Shown: in pieces, positions 8,304 through 17,259 of the stretch
Position numbering within the stretch: the stretch's first letter is position 1
Layout: every line of letters begins with the position of its first letter
Assembly: GCA_018646705.1 (NCBI GenBank)
Contig: JABGUG010000056.1
Coordinates: 1-33,529 of the forward strand
Reading direction: 5' to 3'
Length of the DNA stretch: 33,529 nucleotides
DNA from: Candidatus Parcubacteria bacterium
Lineage (GTDB): Bacteria; Patescibacteriota; Patescibacteriia; Magasanikbacterales; UBA922
The notes under the pieces: generated by a model
The model's input: the letters and a program-made list of their open reading frames with translations, nothing else
What the model was told of the DNA's origin: nothing
Database searches by the model: none
Position numbers and translations under genes: made by a program

Positions 8304-9344
8304 TTATTTAGTTATCCACGTATAATTATTAAAAACCCACTCACCTATATCCCTGGCTTCAGTAAATCGCGCTTCATTGTTATTTGCCCCCAAAACAACG
8401 ATATCAATTATGTGACCGTCTTTTTCTACTTTCACTGTAAAATTGAAACCAGCAACAGTAATGTGTCCAGTCTTTCCACCAACCACTTTATCAAAAGAGT
8501 TATAAATCCATGGATTTGGATCGTCTAAAATAAGCCAATCTGTATTCCACATATGGTGGCCCTTTTCACGCTCTTGTGAGTACAAATTGTATTCTTTCTT
8601 GATAACTGTTTCTTGAATTTTTGGGTAACGAAGTGCTTCAGTGAGTAAGATCAATACGTCTGAAGCAGTGGATACATTTGTTTCTTCTATCCCAGTCACA
8701 TCAGTAAAATATGTGTCTGATAAACCAAGTTCACCCGCACGCTCATTCATACGCACTACAAACTCTTCTTCTGTACCATTTATTGACTCTACAAGAGACA
8801 ATGCTGCTTTATTTGAAGATGCAATAAGCATAGAATTCCACAGTTCTTCAAATGTATAAACATCCCCTGCATACATGTGTGTACCATAGCTATCAGGACC
8901 AATTACTGTGGTAGTCGTATTCCAATCTATCTTATATTCAAGAAGCGTCAATGCTGTCATAAGTTTTGTAATACTCGCTATTGGATGCGTATTATACTCA
9001 TTCTTATTTAGTAATGTAGCGCCTGTCTCACTATCTTTTACAAGAACACAATCTGCTCCCAAACTTCCAAGGTCAAAAGATGTGGATGACACGTCAAGAA
9101 CCGGAACAACTATAGGTTCGTGTTCAAATGCAATATCTCCGCCAACTAGACTTTCTGAGGATTCCTGAATAACCACATTGTTTAATTTTTCTCCGAGTAT
9201 ATAACCAGAAAATTCAAATCCACTTTCCTGAACTTCATACAAAAACCAACTACCTCCCGCAGTAAATAATAAAAAAATAGCAAAGATATTGCGCCATTTA
9301 TTTGAGAAATTCTGAGAAGTTTTTCCTTCAATTAGATTGATCAT
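8304..9344 (-). CDS. D-alanyl-D-alanine carboxypeptidase (peptidase S11)
   Basis: N-terminal TM; SxxK in HPIASITKLMTALTLLE, SxN in IASSNKAALSL, KTG in VVGGKTGHITVAGFN. Confidence 0.92.
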   Translation of the reverse strand: MINLIEGKTSQNFSNKWRNIFAIFLLFTAGGSWFLYEVQESGFEFSGYILGEKLNNVVIQESSESLVGGDIAFEHEPIVVPVLDVSSTSFDLGSLGADCVLVKDSETGATLLNKNEYNTHPIASITKLMTALTLLEYKIDWNTTTTVIGPDSYGTHMYAGDVYTFEELWNSMLIASSNKAALSLVESINGTEEEFVVRMNERAGELGLSDTYFTDVTGIEETNVSTASDVLILLTEALRYPKIQETVIKKEYNLYSQEREKGHHMWNTDWLILDDPNPWIYNSFDKVVGGKTGHITVAGFNFTVKVEKDGHIIDIVVLGANNNEARFTEARDIGEWVFNNYTWITK

Positions 9345-9345
9345 T

Positions 9346-9876
9346 TTATTCTTGTGCTTCTTGATTTAAATGTTCATGATTTTGAAAACTTTCATAATCT
9401 GGAAGATCTGAAACACTACTTACACCCAAATGACGCAATGCATCTACAGAAAGTTCATAAAGTGGTAGCACACTCTCCTTATTATCATACTCTACAACAA
9501 GTCCACGTATCATAAGGTTGCGTAAGATAACTGCGCAGTTTACACCACGTATTTCTTCTATCTCTGGTCGAGTGATAGAACCCTTATAAGCTACGACTGT
9601 AAAAGTTTCTAATTGTGCCTTAGTGAGCTCACCTTGAATCTCATTTTTTACAAACTTCTCAACTGCTTCTACATTTTCTGTATTGGTAATCATTTGTACA
9701 GTATCTCCTACTCTAGCAATATGAATACCAGACATATCTGTATATTTTTGCTCAAGAGAGAGTAAGGATTCTTCAATTTTTGATGCATCAGTACCCAAAG
9801 CTTTGGTAATTTTTTTTATTGCGAGTGGTTTTGATGCCACAAAAAGGACTGATTCAAGTATTGATGTAATATCCAT
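9346..9876 (-). CDS. scpB: Segregation and condensation protein B
   Basis: ILESVLFVASKPLAIKKITKALG..., ETFTVVAYKGSITRPEIEEIRGVNCAVILRNLMIRGLV; downstream of scpA. Confidence 0.92.
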   Translation of the reverse strand: MDITSILESVLFVASKPLAIKKITKALGTDASKIEESLLSLEQKYTDMSGIHIARVGDTVQMITNTENVEAVEKFVKNEIQGELTKAQLETFTVVAYKGSITRPEIEEIRGVNCAVILRNLMIRGLVVEYDNKESVLPLYELSVDALRHLGVSSVSDLPDYESFQNHEHLNQEAQE

Positions 9877-9888
9877 ATTGAAAAAATA

Positions 9889-9953
9889 AATGATAGATGA
9901 TAGATGATAAAAATATATTTAATATTATCATATATCATTCATCATATATCATG
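9889..9953. repeat. AT-rich direct and inverted repeat between scpA and scpB
   Basis: TGATAGATGATAGATGATA followed by ATTATCATATATCATTCATCATATATCAT; imperfect inverted symmetry, overlaps the scpA 3' end. Confidence 0.65.
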
Positions 9954-10647
9954 CTCTAAACAAAACAATGTCTCCAAATGAATCATCTTGTTTAAGATAT
10001 ACTTGTTTCTGTTTCACCAATTCGAGAATTGCCAAAAAACTAACGATAACTTCTGTCTTGGTTTTTGCATCTGACAATAATTTTTGAAAACTCACTTCTT
10101 TCCCCTTTTTTAGAAGTTTATGTAATGTTTCTATTTTTTCTTTCATTGAAACAGTCCTATCAATCTGGGTCTCCGGCAAAGGCTTCAAAGGAGTAAGGCG
10201 TTTCACCAATTGTATCATAGATAGATGCATTGTGTCTTGTGAAAGATTGTTTGGTTTGATTACCTCTTCTGAACGTATAGGAGGTTCCACGCGTCCATAT
10301 CCTTTTTTGCTATCGTCGAGCCACAATGTATTAATCTTTTTACTTACTTCAACAAAACGACGGTACAAACGCAGCTGATCTTCGAGGCTCACGCCATCGT
10401 CTTCTTCTGGTGCAAATTGAGGAAGAAGTGTTCGAGATTTCATCAAAAGTAATTTTGCTGCAACAACAAGAAAATCAGCGAGTTCTTGAGCATCCTTTTC
10501 TTCAAGCGTGTCCAAATATTCCAAAAAAGGTTCTGTAACCGAAGAAATTGACACCTCTGTAATCTCCATTTTCTTCTCATCTACGAGAGACAAGAGCAAA
10601 TCAAGTGGCCCATCAAATTCTTTGAATTGAACACGAATATTATTCAT
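9949..10647 (-). CDS. scpA: Segregation and condensation protein A
   Basis: VQFKEFDGPLDLLLSLVDEKKMEITEVSISSVTEPFLEYLD..., ELADFLVVAAKLLLMKSRTLLP. Confidence 0.94.
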   Translation of the reverse strand: MNNIRVQFKEFDGPLDLLLSLVDEKKMEITEVSISSVTEPFLEYLDTLEEKDAQELADFLVVAAKLLLMKSRTLLPQFAPEEDDGVSLEDQLRLYRRFVEVSKKINTLWLDDSKKGYGRVEPPIRSEEVIKPNNLSQDTMHLSMIQLVKRLTPLKPLPETQIDRTVSMKEKIETLHKLLKKGKEVSFQKLLSDAKTKTEVIVSFLAILELVKQKQVYLKQDDSFGDIVLFRA

Positions 10648-10715
10648 ATTTATACTACCTTATGTATAAGTATATTTTTTACAATATAAATTGGACTCTA
10701 TTATATCACAAATAT

Positions 10716-12377
10716 CTATTCATTTACAGGGACAAATTGTATATTTTTTCCATCAAAATATACAATTACTAAGGCATATCCAGTCGCTTCATAATTCTCA
10801 AGTCTTTCTTTATCAAAAGAAAGAATAATACTATTCCCAGAATGTCCTTGCGATACGAAATTACCTAACACTGCGGTACCAAAATTAAACTTATACTCTT
10901 TAAACCCTGTAAATATCTCTTCTTCGTTCACAGAAGTAAATACATACGTGTGATCATCGCTTTTTTCAAGGGTAACGTCTAATCGATTTAATTGTGTTAG
11001 ATTAAATTCGCTATATAATGGTATACGTTCTCCAGAGACAAACCCGAAATCAGTTTCAAAATAAATAGCCTCCTTTATTGCGTTACGCATAGATTCGGCA
11101 CCATCAATATTGTCTGGTAAACCAACGAAAACGAAATGGTCAGCAATTTCTGTATTTTCATAATTATATTCACGAATATCATCAAATATGGTGTCCCTCA
11201 CATGAACACTCACTTTCCAAGTATTCAATTTTGGATTTAATTGAGACAAGGAAGTTAATACAAAAATAGTAATACACCCTATAAATATAATATTTCCTAA
11301 TTTTTTATCTTTTGTTAATGCAAAGATAAGCGTAATAAAATATGCGATACCAAATAAAGAAATTAAAAAGGTATATCTCTCTCCCCCATCATGCATTGGA
11401 TTAAATATGAGACTGAGAAAAGGAACGCTAAGTATCACATAACTCAATAACAAAAACCATAATGGCTTTCTATATTTCCTATGGACTGACTGCATTAGAA
11501 TTAAAATAAATGCTATGACACATAATAATATAAATTTGTGATCAAAAAACCAATGAGATACAATCTGACGATAAGGTGATGAAACAAACATACTCACCGT
11601 CAATTCTATAAACATTTTTATTTTGGGTACGAGAGCAAATCCCAAACTTTCCTGAGCATAATAACCAGCCACATACCCCACAATTGAATATCGTAAAAAC
11701 AAAAATAATCCAAATAGAAGACTGACCGGAATCATTCGCTTCACAATACGCCACGATGTATTTAAAAATCCATCCTGATCACCAAAAAATAATTCAACCA
11801 AAATTAAAATACACGGAAACATGATTGCCGTCTCTTTGGTAAAAATAGACAACGAAAATAATACTAAACTCAAAATATATCTCCACATCTTCTTCGTGCA
11901 CACAAACTGATAATATATATACAAACCGACTATAAAGAAAAATGTGGCAAATATGTGTGGCTGGACAGCTACCCACGCAATCGCCTCAACATGATTAGGT
12001 AATAAAATAAATAGGAAACTGCTTACAAATGCAATTGTCTTGTTATCTGTGATTTTTTTTACAATATTATATAGCGCATATGCAATTCCCGTATATACAA
12101 GCAAAGAAACTACGTGATACCAAAAAGCATGAATTCCAAATATCTTGTACTGTATGGTAAATATAATATTTAATATCGGACCATATGATCCTCCAGTCAA
12201 TTCACCGACATTATTGGTAAGAAAATATTTAAATACATTTTCTTGTAAAGATGTAATATATAAAAAATGATAATCGTCACTAAAAAACCCAAGAGATAAC
12301 GTAGACAACCACACAAGAAATGTCACCCCTAGTAATAAAAAAAATATAATTAATTCTTGTTTTTTGTTCTTAATCAT
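10716..12377 (-). CDS. Polytopic membrane glycosyltransferase-like protein (PMT/TMTC-like)
   Basis: 553 aa; LGFFSDDYHFLY acidic motif in the first loop, GIHAFWYHVVSLLVYTGIAYALY, FLFILLPNHVEAIAWVAVQPHIFATFFFIVGLYIYY, many TM helices. Confidence 0.7.
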   Translation of the reverse strand: MIKNKKQELIIFFLLLGVTFLVWLSTLSLGFFSDDYHFLYITSLQENVFKYFLTNNVGELTGGSYGPILNIIFTIQYKIFGIHAFWYHVVSLLVYTGIAYALYNIVKKITDNKTIAFVSSFLFILLPNHVEAIAWVAVQPHIFATFFFIVGLYIYYQFVCTKKMWRYILSLVLFSLSIFTKETAIMFPCILILVELFFGDQDGFLNTSWRIVKRMIPVSLLFGLFLFLRYSIVGYVAGYYAQESLGFALVPKIKMFIELTVSMFVSSPYRQIVSHWFFDHKFILLCVIAFILILMQSVHRKYRKPLWFLLLSYVILSVPFLSLIFNPMHDGGERYTFLISLFGIAYFITLIFALTKDKKLGNIIFIGCITIFVLTSLSQLNPKLNTWKVSVHVRDTIFDDIREYNYENTEIADHFVFVGLPDNIDGAESMRNAIKEAIYFETDFGFVSGERIPLYSEFNLTQLNRLDVTLEKSDDHTYVFTSVNEEEIFTGFKEYKFNFGTAVLGNFVSQGHSGNSIILSFDKERLENYEATGYALVIVYFDGKNIQFVPVNE

Positions 12378-13533
12378 ACATTTCTGATTCTAAAATTTTA
12401 AGTGCATATTCGATAAACCCAAATCCAACATCATGTATATGTGATTCATTATTTTCAATTACAACCACATCTTTTCCTTCTATGTTTTTCTTCCAATCCA
12501 AAACATCTCCTTCTATTTCACTATATGCCCCCTCATCAAATATAATTCGTCGTTTAAAATAATACAAAAGCTCTCGATAATTATAAATTCTACCGTCCAT
12601 CACTTGAAGTAAGGTATGTGTAAAACTATCTCCCACAAATAGTATATCTGGTATAAAATTATTATTCGACTTTTCTATATCAAGTTTTGGGTGAGGTGTA
12701 GGACCCGAAACCTCTTCATCGGTCCAAATATTAATAAGCTCTACCAAATCTCTATCCGTACCATGCGCGTCCATATCAACGATAACGGGGTCACACATCA
12801 CATGATTCATATCTTTATTCAAAAGCCCTTCTAAACGCCCTACAATGCGTTCAACGACCTTACATGCGCCATAATAATTCCAATGAACCCCACCCTTGGT
12901 AAATACCTCATAATCCCCCTCTTCTTTTATATCTTTCAGGATCTTATGGCCATCTATATAATTTACACCGTATTCATCTAAATATTTTGTCACCATATCA
13001 TAACTTCGTGACAATACTTGTCTATCTTGAAAAATATAGTTATTCGGAATAAATTCTGGATAAACGCTTGCCTTACTCGGACTTATCACAAACAAAAATT
13101 CTATATCATGTTTTTCCAATTTATTTTGCAAAGTTTTAAGCATCTGAACTTCCAACTCCAATTTTTTTGAATCTTTCTGAGGTCTTCTACTATATTCATC
13201 AATATATGCATATTCATACAAATAGTTTTCAAGTCCGCGAATAATGCGTGTATTAGTTTTAGATGAAAGCTCATTAAATACTTGCCAATTAAATTGATTT
13301 TCAGTTTTTATTAAGTATGTACGTAAACCAAAATTATCTTGAAACCAATTTGTAATATTTTCTTGAAAAATTCCTTCAAACCATGACTCATTATTCAATT
13401 CTGAAAGCTTGGATGTTGTGACCACACCAAATAAATCTTTTTTAGGTAAAAATTCAAACTTCATCTGTGCGAGTGGAATCCACAATACAGTAAGAAATAG
13501 TATAATTGTGATGAAAAATAATATCTTTTTCAT
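12370..13533 (-). CDS. AlgJ/AlgX-like SGNH-type acyl-transfer protein
   Basis: N-terminal TM; ESWFEGIFQENITNWFQDNFGLR, FLFVISPSKASVYPEFIP, GGVHWNYYGAC, DILFVGDSFTHTL; paired with MBOAT. Confidence 0.8.
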   Translation of the reverse strand: MKKILFFITIILFLTVLWIPLAQMKFEFLPKKDLFGVVTTSKLSELNNESWFEGIFQENITNWFQDNFGLRTYLIKTENQFNWQVFNELSSKTNTRIIRGLENYLYEYAYIDEYSRRPQKDSKKLELEVQMLKTLQNKLEKHDIEFLFVISPSKASVYPEFIPNNYIFQDRQVLSRSYDMVTKYLDEYGVNYIDGHKILKDIKEEGDYEVFTKGGVHWNYYGACKVVERIVGRLEGLLNKDMNHVMCDPVIVDMDAHGTDRDLVELINIWTDEEVSGPTPHPKLDIEKSNNNFIPDILFVGDSFTHTLLQVMDGRIYNYRELLYYFKRRIIFDEGAYSEIEGDVLDWKKNIEGKDVVVIENNESHIHDVGFGFIEYALKILESEMYD

Positions 13534-13539
13534 ACACGA

Positions 13540-14961
13540 CTAAAATCTAAAATAAATGAATGGATTAAAACTTGCATTAGCAAGAGATAATACTGACAAA
13601 GCAAGAATAATTCCCGTAATACATGCTTTTACAAATATACGAGCATAACCTTGACGTCTTGCTCTTAATTTTTCAATAACAATATCATACAATTTAAACC
13701 CTGGAATAAAACTAAACAACAAACCAAGTCCAAAAACTATCCATCCCCTATTTACAATCACGTCAACCCACAATATGTTTGTTGTACTTGAAACAAAACC
13801 AAACATTGATTGCAAATAATGGCCAGCCTGTACAAACGTTTCTGACCTAAAAAATACCCATCCAATAAGTACAAAGAAAAATGTAATCAAAATATTTATT
13901 ATTTTTGGAATCTTTTTTGAGAGTTTACTCCAAAACATTTTATCGAGACTAATAAACAACCCATTGTAAACACCCCAAACAACAAACGTCCATGCCGCCC
14001 CATGCCATAATCCAGAAATCAAAAATATGATCCACGCATTTATATATGTTCTATTTTGTGAAACACGATTTCCTCCAAGAGGAATATAGAGGTATTCACG
14101 CATAAATCGTGAAAGTGAGATATGCCACCGTCTCCAGAACTCTGTGATACTTTGTGAAACATAAGGACAATTGAAATTCTCGAGAAAATCAAATCCCATC
14201 ATTTTACCAAGACCAATCGCCATGTCTGAATATCCCGCAAAATCAAAATAAATTTGCAAAGCATATGCAATAATTCCTACCCATGCAAACGATACGGTCA
14301 TATCAGGATTACCAAGCGCAAAAATCTTATCAGCAACTTCACCTACTACATTTGCTATCAATACCTTTTTACCAAGACCGATACAAAATCTATAGATACC
14401 TTCAAAAACTTTTTCAAGTGAATGTCTGCGTTTCTTCAACTGTGCTGCGATATCATGATAGCGAACGATTGGTCCAGCAATAAGCTGTGGAAAAAGCGCA
14501 ACATATAAAAGAAAATCAAACACATTTCGAGCAGGCTTAGTTGTACCACGATATACGTCTACCATGTAGCTAATTTTTTGAAACGTAAAAAATGAAATAC
14601 CAATTGGTAGTGCAATATATGTCCAATGTGCTCCCTGGAAACCAAACACTTCTAAAATATTATTAAATTCACCAACAAAAAAATTAGCATATTTAAAAAC
14701 ACCGAGTAAACAAATATTTAAAACAAGTGAAATTGCAAGAGGAATTTTCTTTTTTTCTGTCTTGTATATAAACCGACTCAAAATGTAATCGATAATACTT
14801 GACGCAAGTAAAATAAAAACAAACTGAGGAGCACCCCACGCATAAAAAAAATAACTTCCCGCAAGGGCAGTAATATTTCTCCATCGTACCGGCGTGAGAT
14901 AATAGATGGTCAAAAAAGCCGGCAAAAATACAAACAAAAATAGAAGTGAACTGAAAACCAT
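13540..14961 (-). CDS. MBOAT O-acyltransferase (AlgI/DltB-like)
   Basis: QSITEFWRRWHISLSRFMREYLYIPLGGNR and ISGLWHGAAWTFVVWGVYNG; polytopic. Confidence 0.95.
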   Translation of the reverse strand: MVFSSLLFLFVFLPAFLTIYYLTPVRWRNITALAGSYFFYAWGAPQFVFILLASSIIDYILSRFIYKTEKKKIPLAISLVLNICLLGVFKYANFFVGEFNNILEVFGFQGAHWTYIALPIGISFFTFQKISYMVDVYRGTTKPARNVFDFLLYVALFPQLIAGPIVRYHDIAAQLKKRRHSLEKVFEGIYRFCIGLGKKVLIANVVGEVADKIFALGNPDMTVSFAWVGIIAYALQIYFDFAGYSDMAIGLGKMMGFDFLENFNCPYVSQSITEFWRRWHISLSRFMREYLYIPLGGNRVSQNRTYINAWIIFLISGLWHGAAWTFVVWGVYNGLFISLDKMFWSKLSKKIPKIINILITFFFVLIGWVFFRSETFVQAGHYLQSMFGFVSSTTNILWVDVIVNRGWIVFGLGLLFSFIPGFKLYDIVIEKLRARRQGYARIFVKACITGIILALSVLSLANASFNPFIYFRF

Positions 14962-14962
14962 A

Positions 14963-15262
14963 TTATGCTAAAGGTAATTTTTTTTGTCGACGATTGTGGA
15001 TCTCCTGCACAGCATCCCTACCTTTTGCTGCCAATCCCACATGCGTAATAAACCATTTTTCTGTAGTCCTCTTTCCAAACCCTGTAATAAGCCCCCTATC
15101 TATAAGCCTTTCAAGGCTCTGAGTTATAATATGTTCTTGATATTTTATATTTGGTTTTTTCTCTTGCGTTTCATAAAAACTACGAAAGAATTTTCTATCC
15201 ATTCGCGTTCCCTTTTCTGACATCTTAAGCAAGATGTATTGTTGGAGAGAACTCAACCGCAT
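14963..15262 (-). CDS. Small hypothetical protein, possibly winged-helix DNA-binding
   Basis: 99 aa; helical with EHIITQSLERLIDRGLITGFGKRTTEKWFITHVGLAAKGR resembling a wHTH; stop abuts the MBOAT start. Confidence 0.6.
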   Translation of the reverse strand: MRLSSLQQYILLKMSEKGTRMDRKFFRSFYETQEKKPNIKYQEHIITQSLERLIDRGLITGFGKRTTEKWFITHVGLAAKGRDAVQEIHNRRQKKLPLA

Positions 15263-15279
15263 ATAAATTGGAATTTAAA

Positions 15280-17049
15280 CTATTTCTTGTCTTGAACAAT
15301 TTTTAAACTAAGTTCTTTCAATTGATCATCCGAGGCTTCTGCAGGACTTCCCATCATTGGTTCCTCTGCTTTTTGATTTTTTGGGAATGGAACTACACGT
15401 CGTATATTTGGTTCACCAAGAAGCAACATAACTAACCGTTCAATACCGGGTGCAAAACCACAATGAGGAGGCGCACCATACTCAAACGCATCGATCATGT
15501 GTCCAAATTTTTCATCTACCTGTTCCTTACTATATCCTGCGATTTCAAATGCTTTGTACATGATTTTTGGATCTTTGTTTCGTACTGCACCAGATGACAG
15601 TTCTAATCCATTGGCAATAATATCATATTGGTGTGCCAAAATATCTAGAGGATCTTTATTCAAAAGATCATCCATACCACCTTGTGGCATAGAAAATGGA
15701 TTGTGTCCAAAATCAACTTTTTCTCTTTCCTCATCCCACTCATACATAGGAAAATCAATAATCCATGCCCAGGCAATCAGATTCTCATCAATCAAATCAA
15801 GTTTTTCTGCAGCCAATTGACGAACAGGACCTAATGCAAAACAAGATTTTTCCCACTTATCTGCTGAGAAAAATAAAATTGCGTTATCTTTCACACCAGC
15901 TAATTTTTTAAGTGCTTCTAATTTTCCTTCATCAAAAAATTTACTCACGCCACCCTCAAATTTTCCATCCGCATATTTCATCCAAGCAAGTCCTTTTGCA
16001 CCAGCACGTTTTGCTTTGTCAGTAAATTCATCATCAATTTCTTTGCGTGTAAATTTGTCTCCATTTGGAACAACAAGTACACGAACATATTCAGCTTCTT
16101 TGAATACATTGAACTCTGTGTTACTCGCCCATTCACTTACATCATTCATTTTTAATTCGTAACGTAAGTCAGGTCTGTCACTTCCATATTCTTCCATTGC
16201 TGTTTTGAATGGAATTTGTGGAAAAGTATGTTGCATTGCTTTTTTGCCTGCGACTTTTTCAGTTAGCTCAATAAACAAAGGTTCCATTTCAGCAAAAAAT
16301 TCTTCTGGAGTTTTGAAACTTGTCTCCACATCAAGCTGATAAAATTCTCCCGGACTTCTGTCTGCTCTAGCATCCTCATCACGCATACACGCTGCAATCT
16401 GATAATATTTATCAAACCCTGCAACCATGAGAAGTTGTTTGTATTGTTGAGGTGCTTGTGGAAGCGCATAAAATTTTCCTGGATGCACGCGACTTGGTAC
16501 GAGAAAATCTCGCGCACCTTCTGGAGAGCTCACGGTCAATATAGGTGTTGCGATGTGCACATAATCTCTTGAATCCATGTAGTCACGAATATGTTTTTCA
16601 ACACGCGCACGAAACAAGATATTATTTTTTAATTTTTCACGACGTAATTCCAAATAACGATATTTCAAACGCAACTCTTCATCTTCGTCACCTTTGTTTG
16701 TTTCAAAAATCTCAAACGGCATCGCCTTTGCCTCACTCAAAACTTCTATCTCTTCAGCCATGAGTTCAATCTCACCAGTCGCCAAATCCTTATTAACATT
16801 CTCTTTCTTCCTACTCTCAACCTTTCCCTTTACCTTTATTACAAATTCGTATTTCAATTTTTCTGCAATACCAAAATTTTTAACTAAATCTGGATTAAAT
16901 ACGATCTGAGTCATCCCGTATCTATCACGCAAGTCTACAAAAATAAGACCTCCTAGATCCCGGCGCTTGTGCACCCATCCAGAAAGTGTACCTTCTTTGC
17001 CTACGTGTTTTTTTGTTAATTCTGTACAATTGTGTGTTCTATAAGACAT
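15280..17049 (-). CDS. aspS: Aspartyl-tRNA synthetase, bacterial type
   Basis: SGWVHKRRDLGGLIFVDLRDRYGMTQIVF; ARADRSPGEFYQLDVETSF; GAD-like insertion; GFAPGIERLVMLLLGEPNIRRVVPFPKN...MGSPAEA. Confidence 0.97.
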   Translation of the reverse strand: MSYRTHNCTELTKKHVGKEGTLSGWVHKRRDLGGLIFVDLRDRYGMTQIVFNPDLVKNFGIAEKLKYEFVIKVKGKVESRKKENVNKDLATGEIELMAEEIEVLSEAKAMPFEIFETNKGDEDEELRLKYRYLELRREKLKNNILFRARVEKHIRDYMDSRDYVHIATPILTVSSPEGARDFLVPSRVHPGKFYALPQAPQQYKQLLMVAGFDKYYQIAACMRDEDARADRSPGEFYQLDVETSFKTPEEFFAEMEPLFIELTEKVAGKKAMQHTFPQIPFKTAMEEYGSDRPDLRYELKMNDVSEWASNTEFNVFKEAEYVRVLVVPNGDKFTRKEIDDEFTDKAKRAGAKGLAWMKYADGKFEGGVSKFFDEGKLEALKKLAGVKDNAILFFSADKWEKSCFALGPVRQLAAEKLDLIDENLIAWAWIIDFPMYEWDEEREKVDFGHNPFSMPQGGMDDLLNKDPLDILAHQYDIIANGLELSSGAVRNKDPKIMYKAFEIAGYSKEQVDEKFGHMIDAFEYGAPPHCGFAPGIERLVMLLLGEPNIRRVVPFPKNQKAEEPMMGSPAEASDDQLKELSLKIVQDKK

Positions 17050-17054
17050 AGTGC

Positions 17055-17090
17055 TGTCATTCCGAGGAGTGAAACGACGAGGAATCTTTC
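17055..17090 (+). repeat. Interspersed-repeat-like TGTCATTCCGAGGAG...GACGAGGAATC sequence upstream of aspS
   Basis: TGTCATTCCGAGGAGTGAAACGACGAGGAATCTTTC; ends ATTCC/GGAAT are inverted; matches a repeat type I recall from many bacterial genomes (recollection, not searched). Confidence 0.6.
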
Positions 17091-17214
17091 CTAAAGAAGA
17101 ATATCTCGAAGTTATTTGCCTCTATATTAAAAAATAATGTTTAAAAAATTCGCTAAAATAACATATATATTGTACCAAAACTGTGGAATAAATCAAGACT
17201 ATCTGAATATAACA

Positions 17215-17240
17215 AAAAAGCGCTTTATAAGGCGCTTTTT
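17215..17240. terminator. Rho-independent terminator downstream of the M23 protein gene
   Basis: AAAAAGCGC (17215-17223) / GCGCTTTTT (17232-17240), T/A tracts on both sides. Confidence 0.75.
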
Positions 17241-17259
17241 GTGTAGTATATGTGGATTT

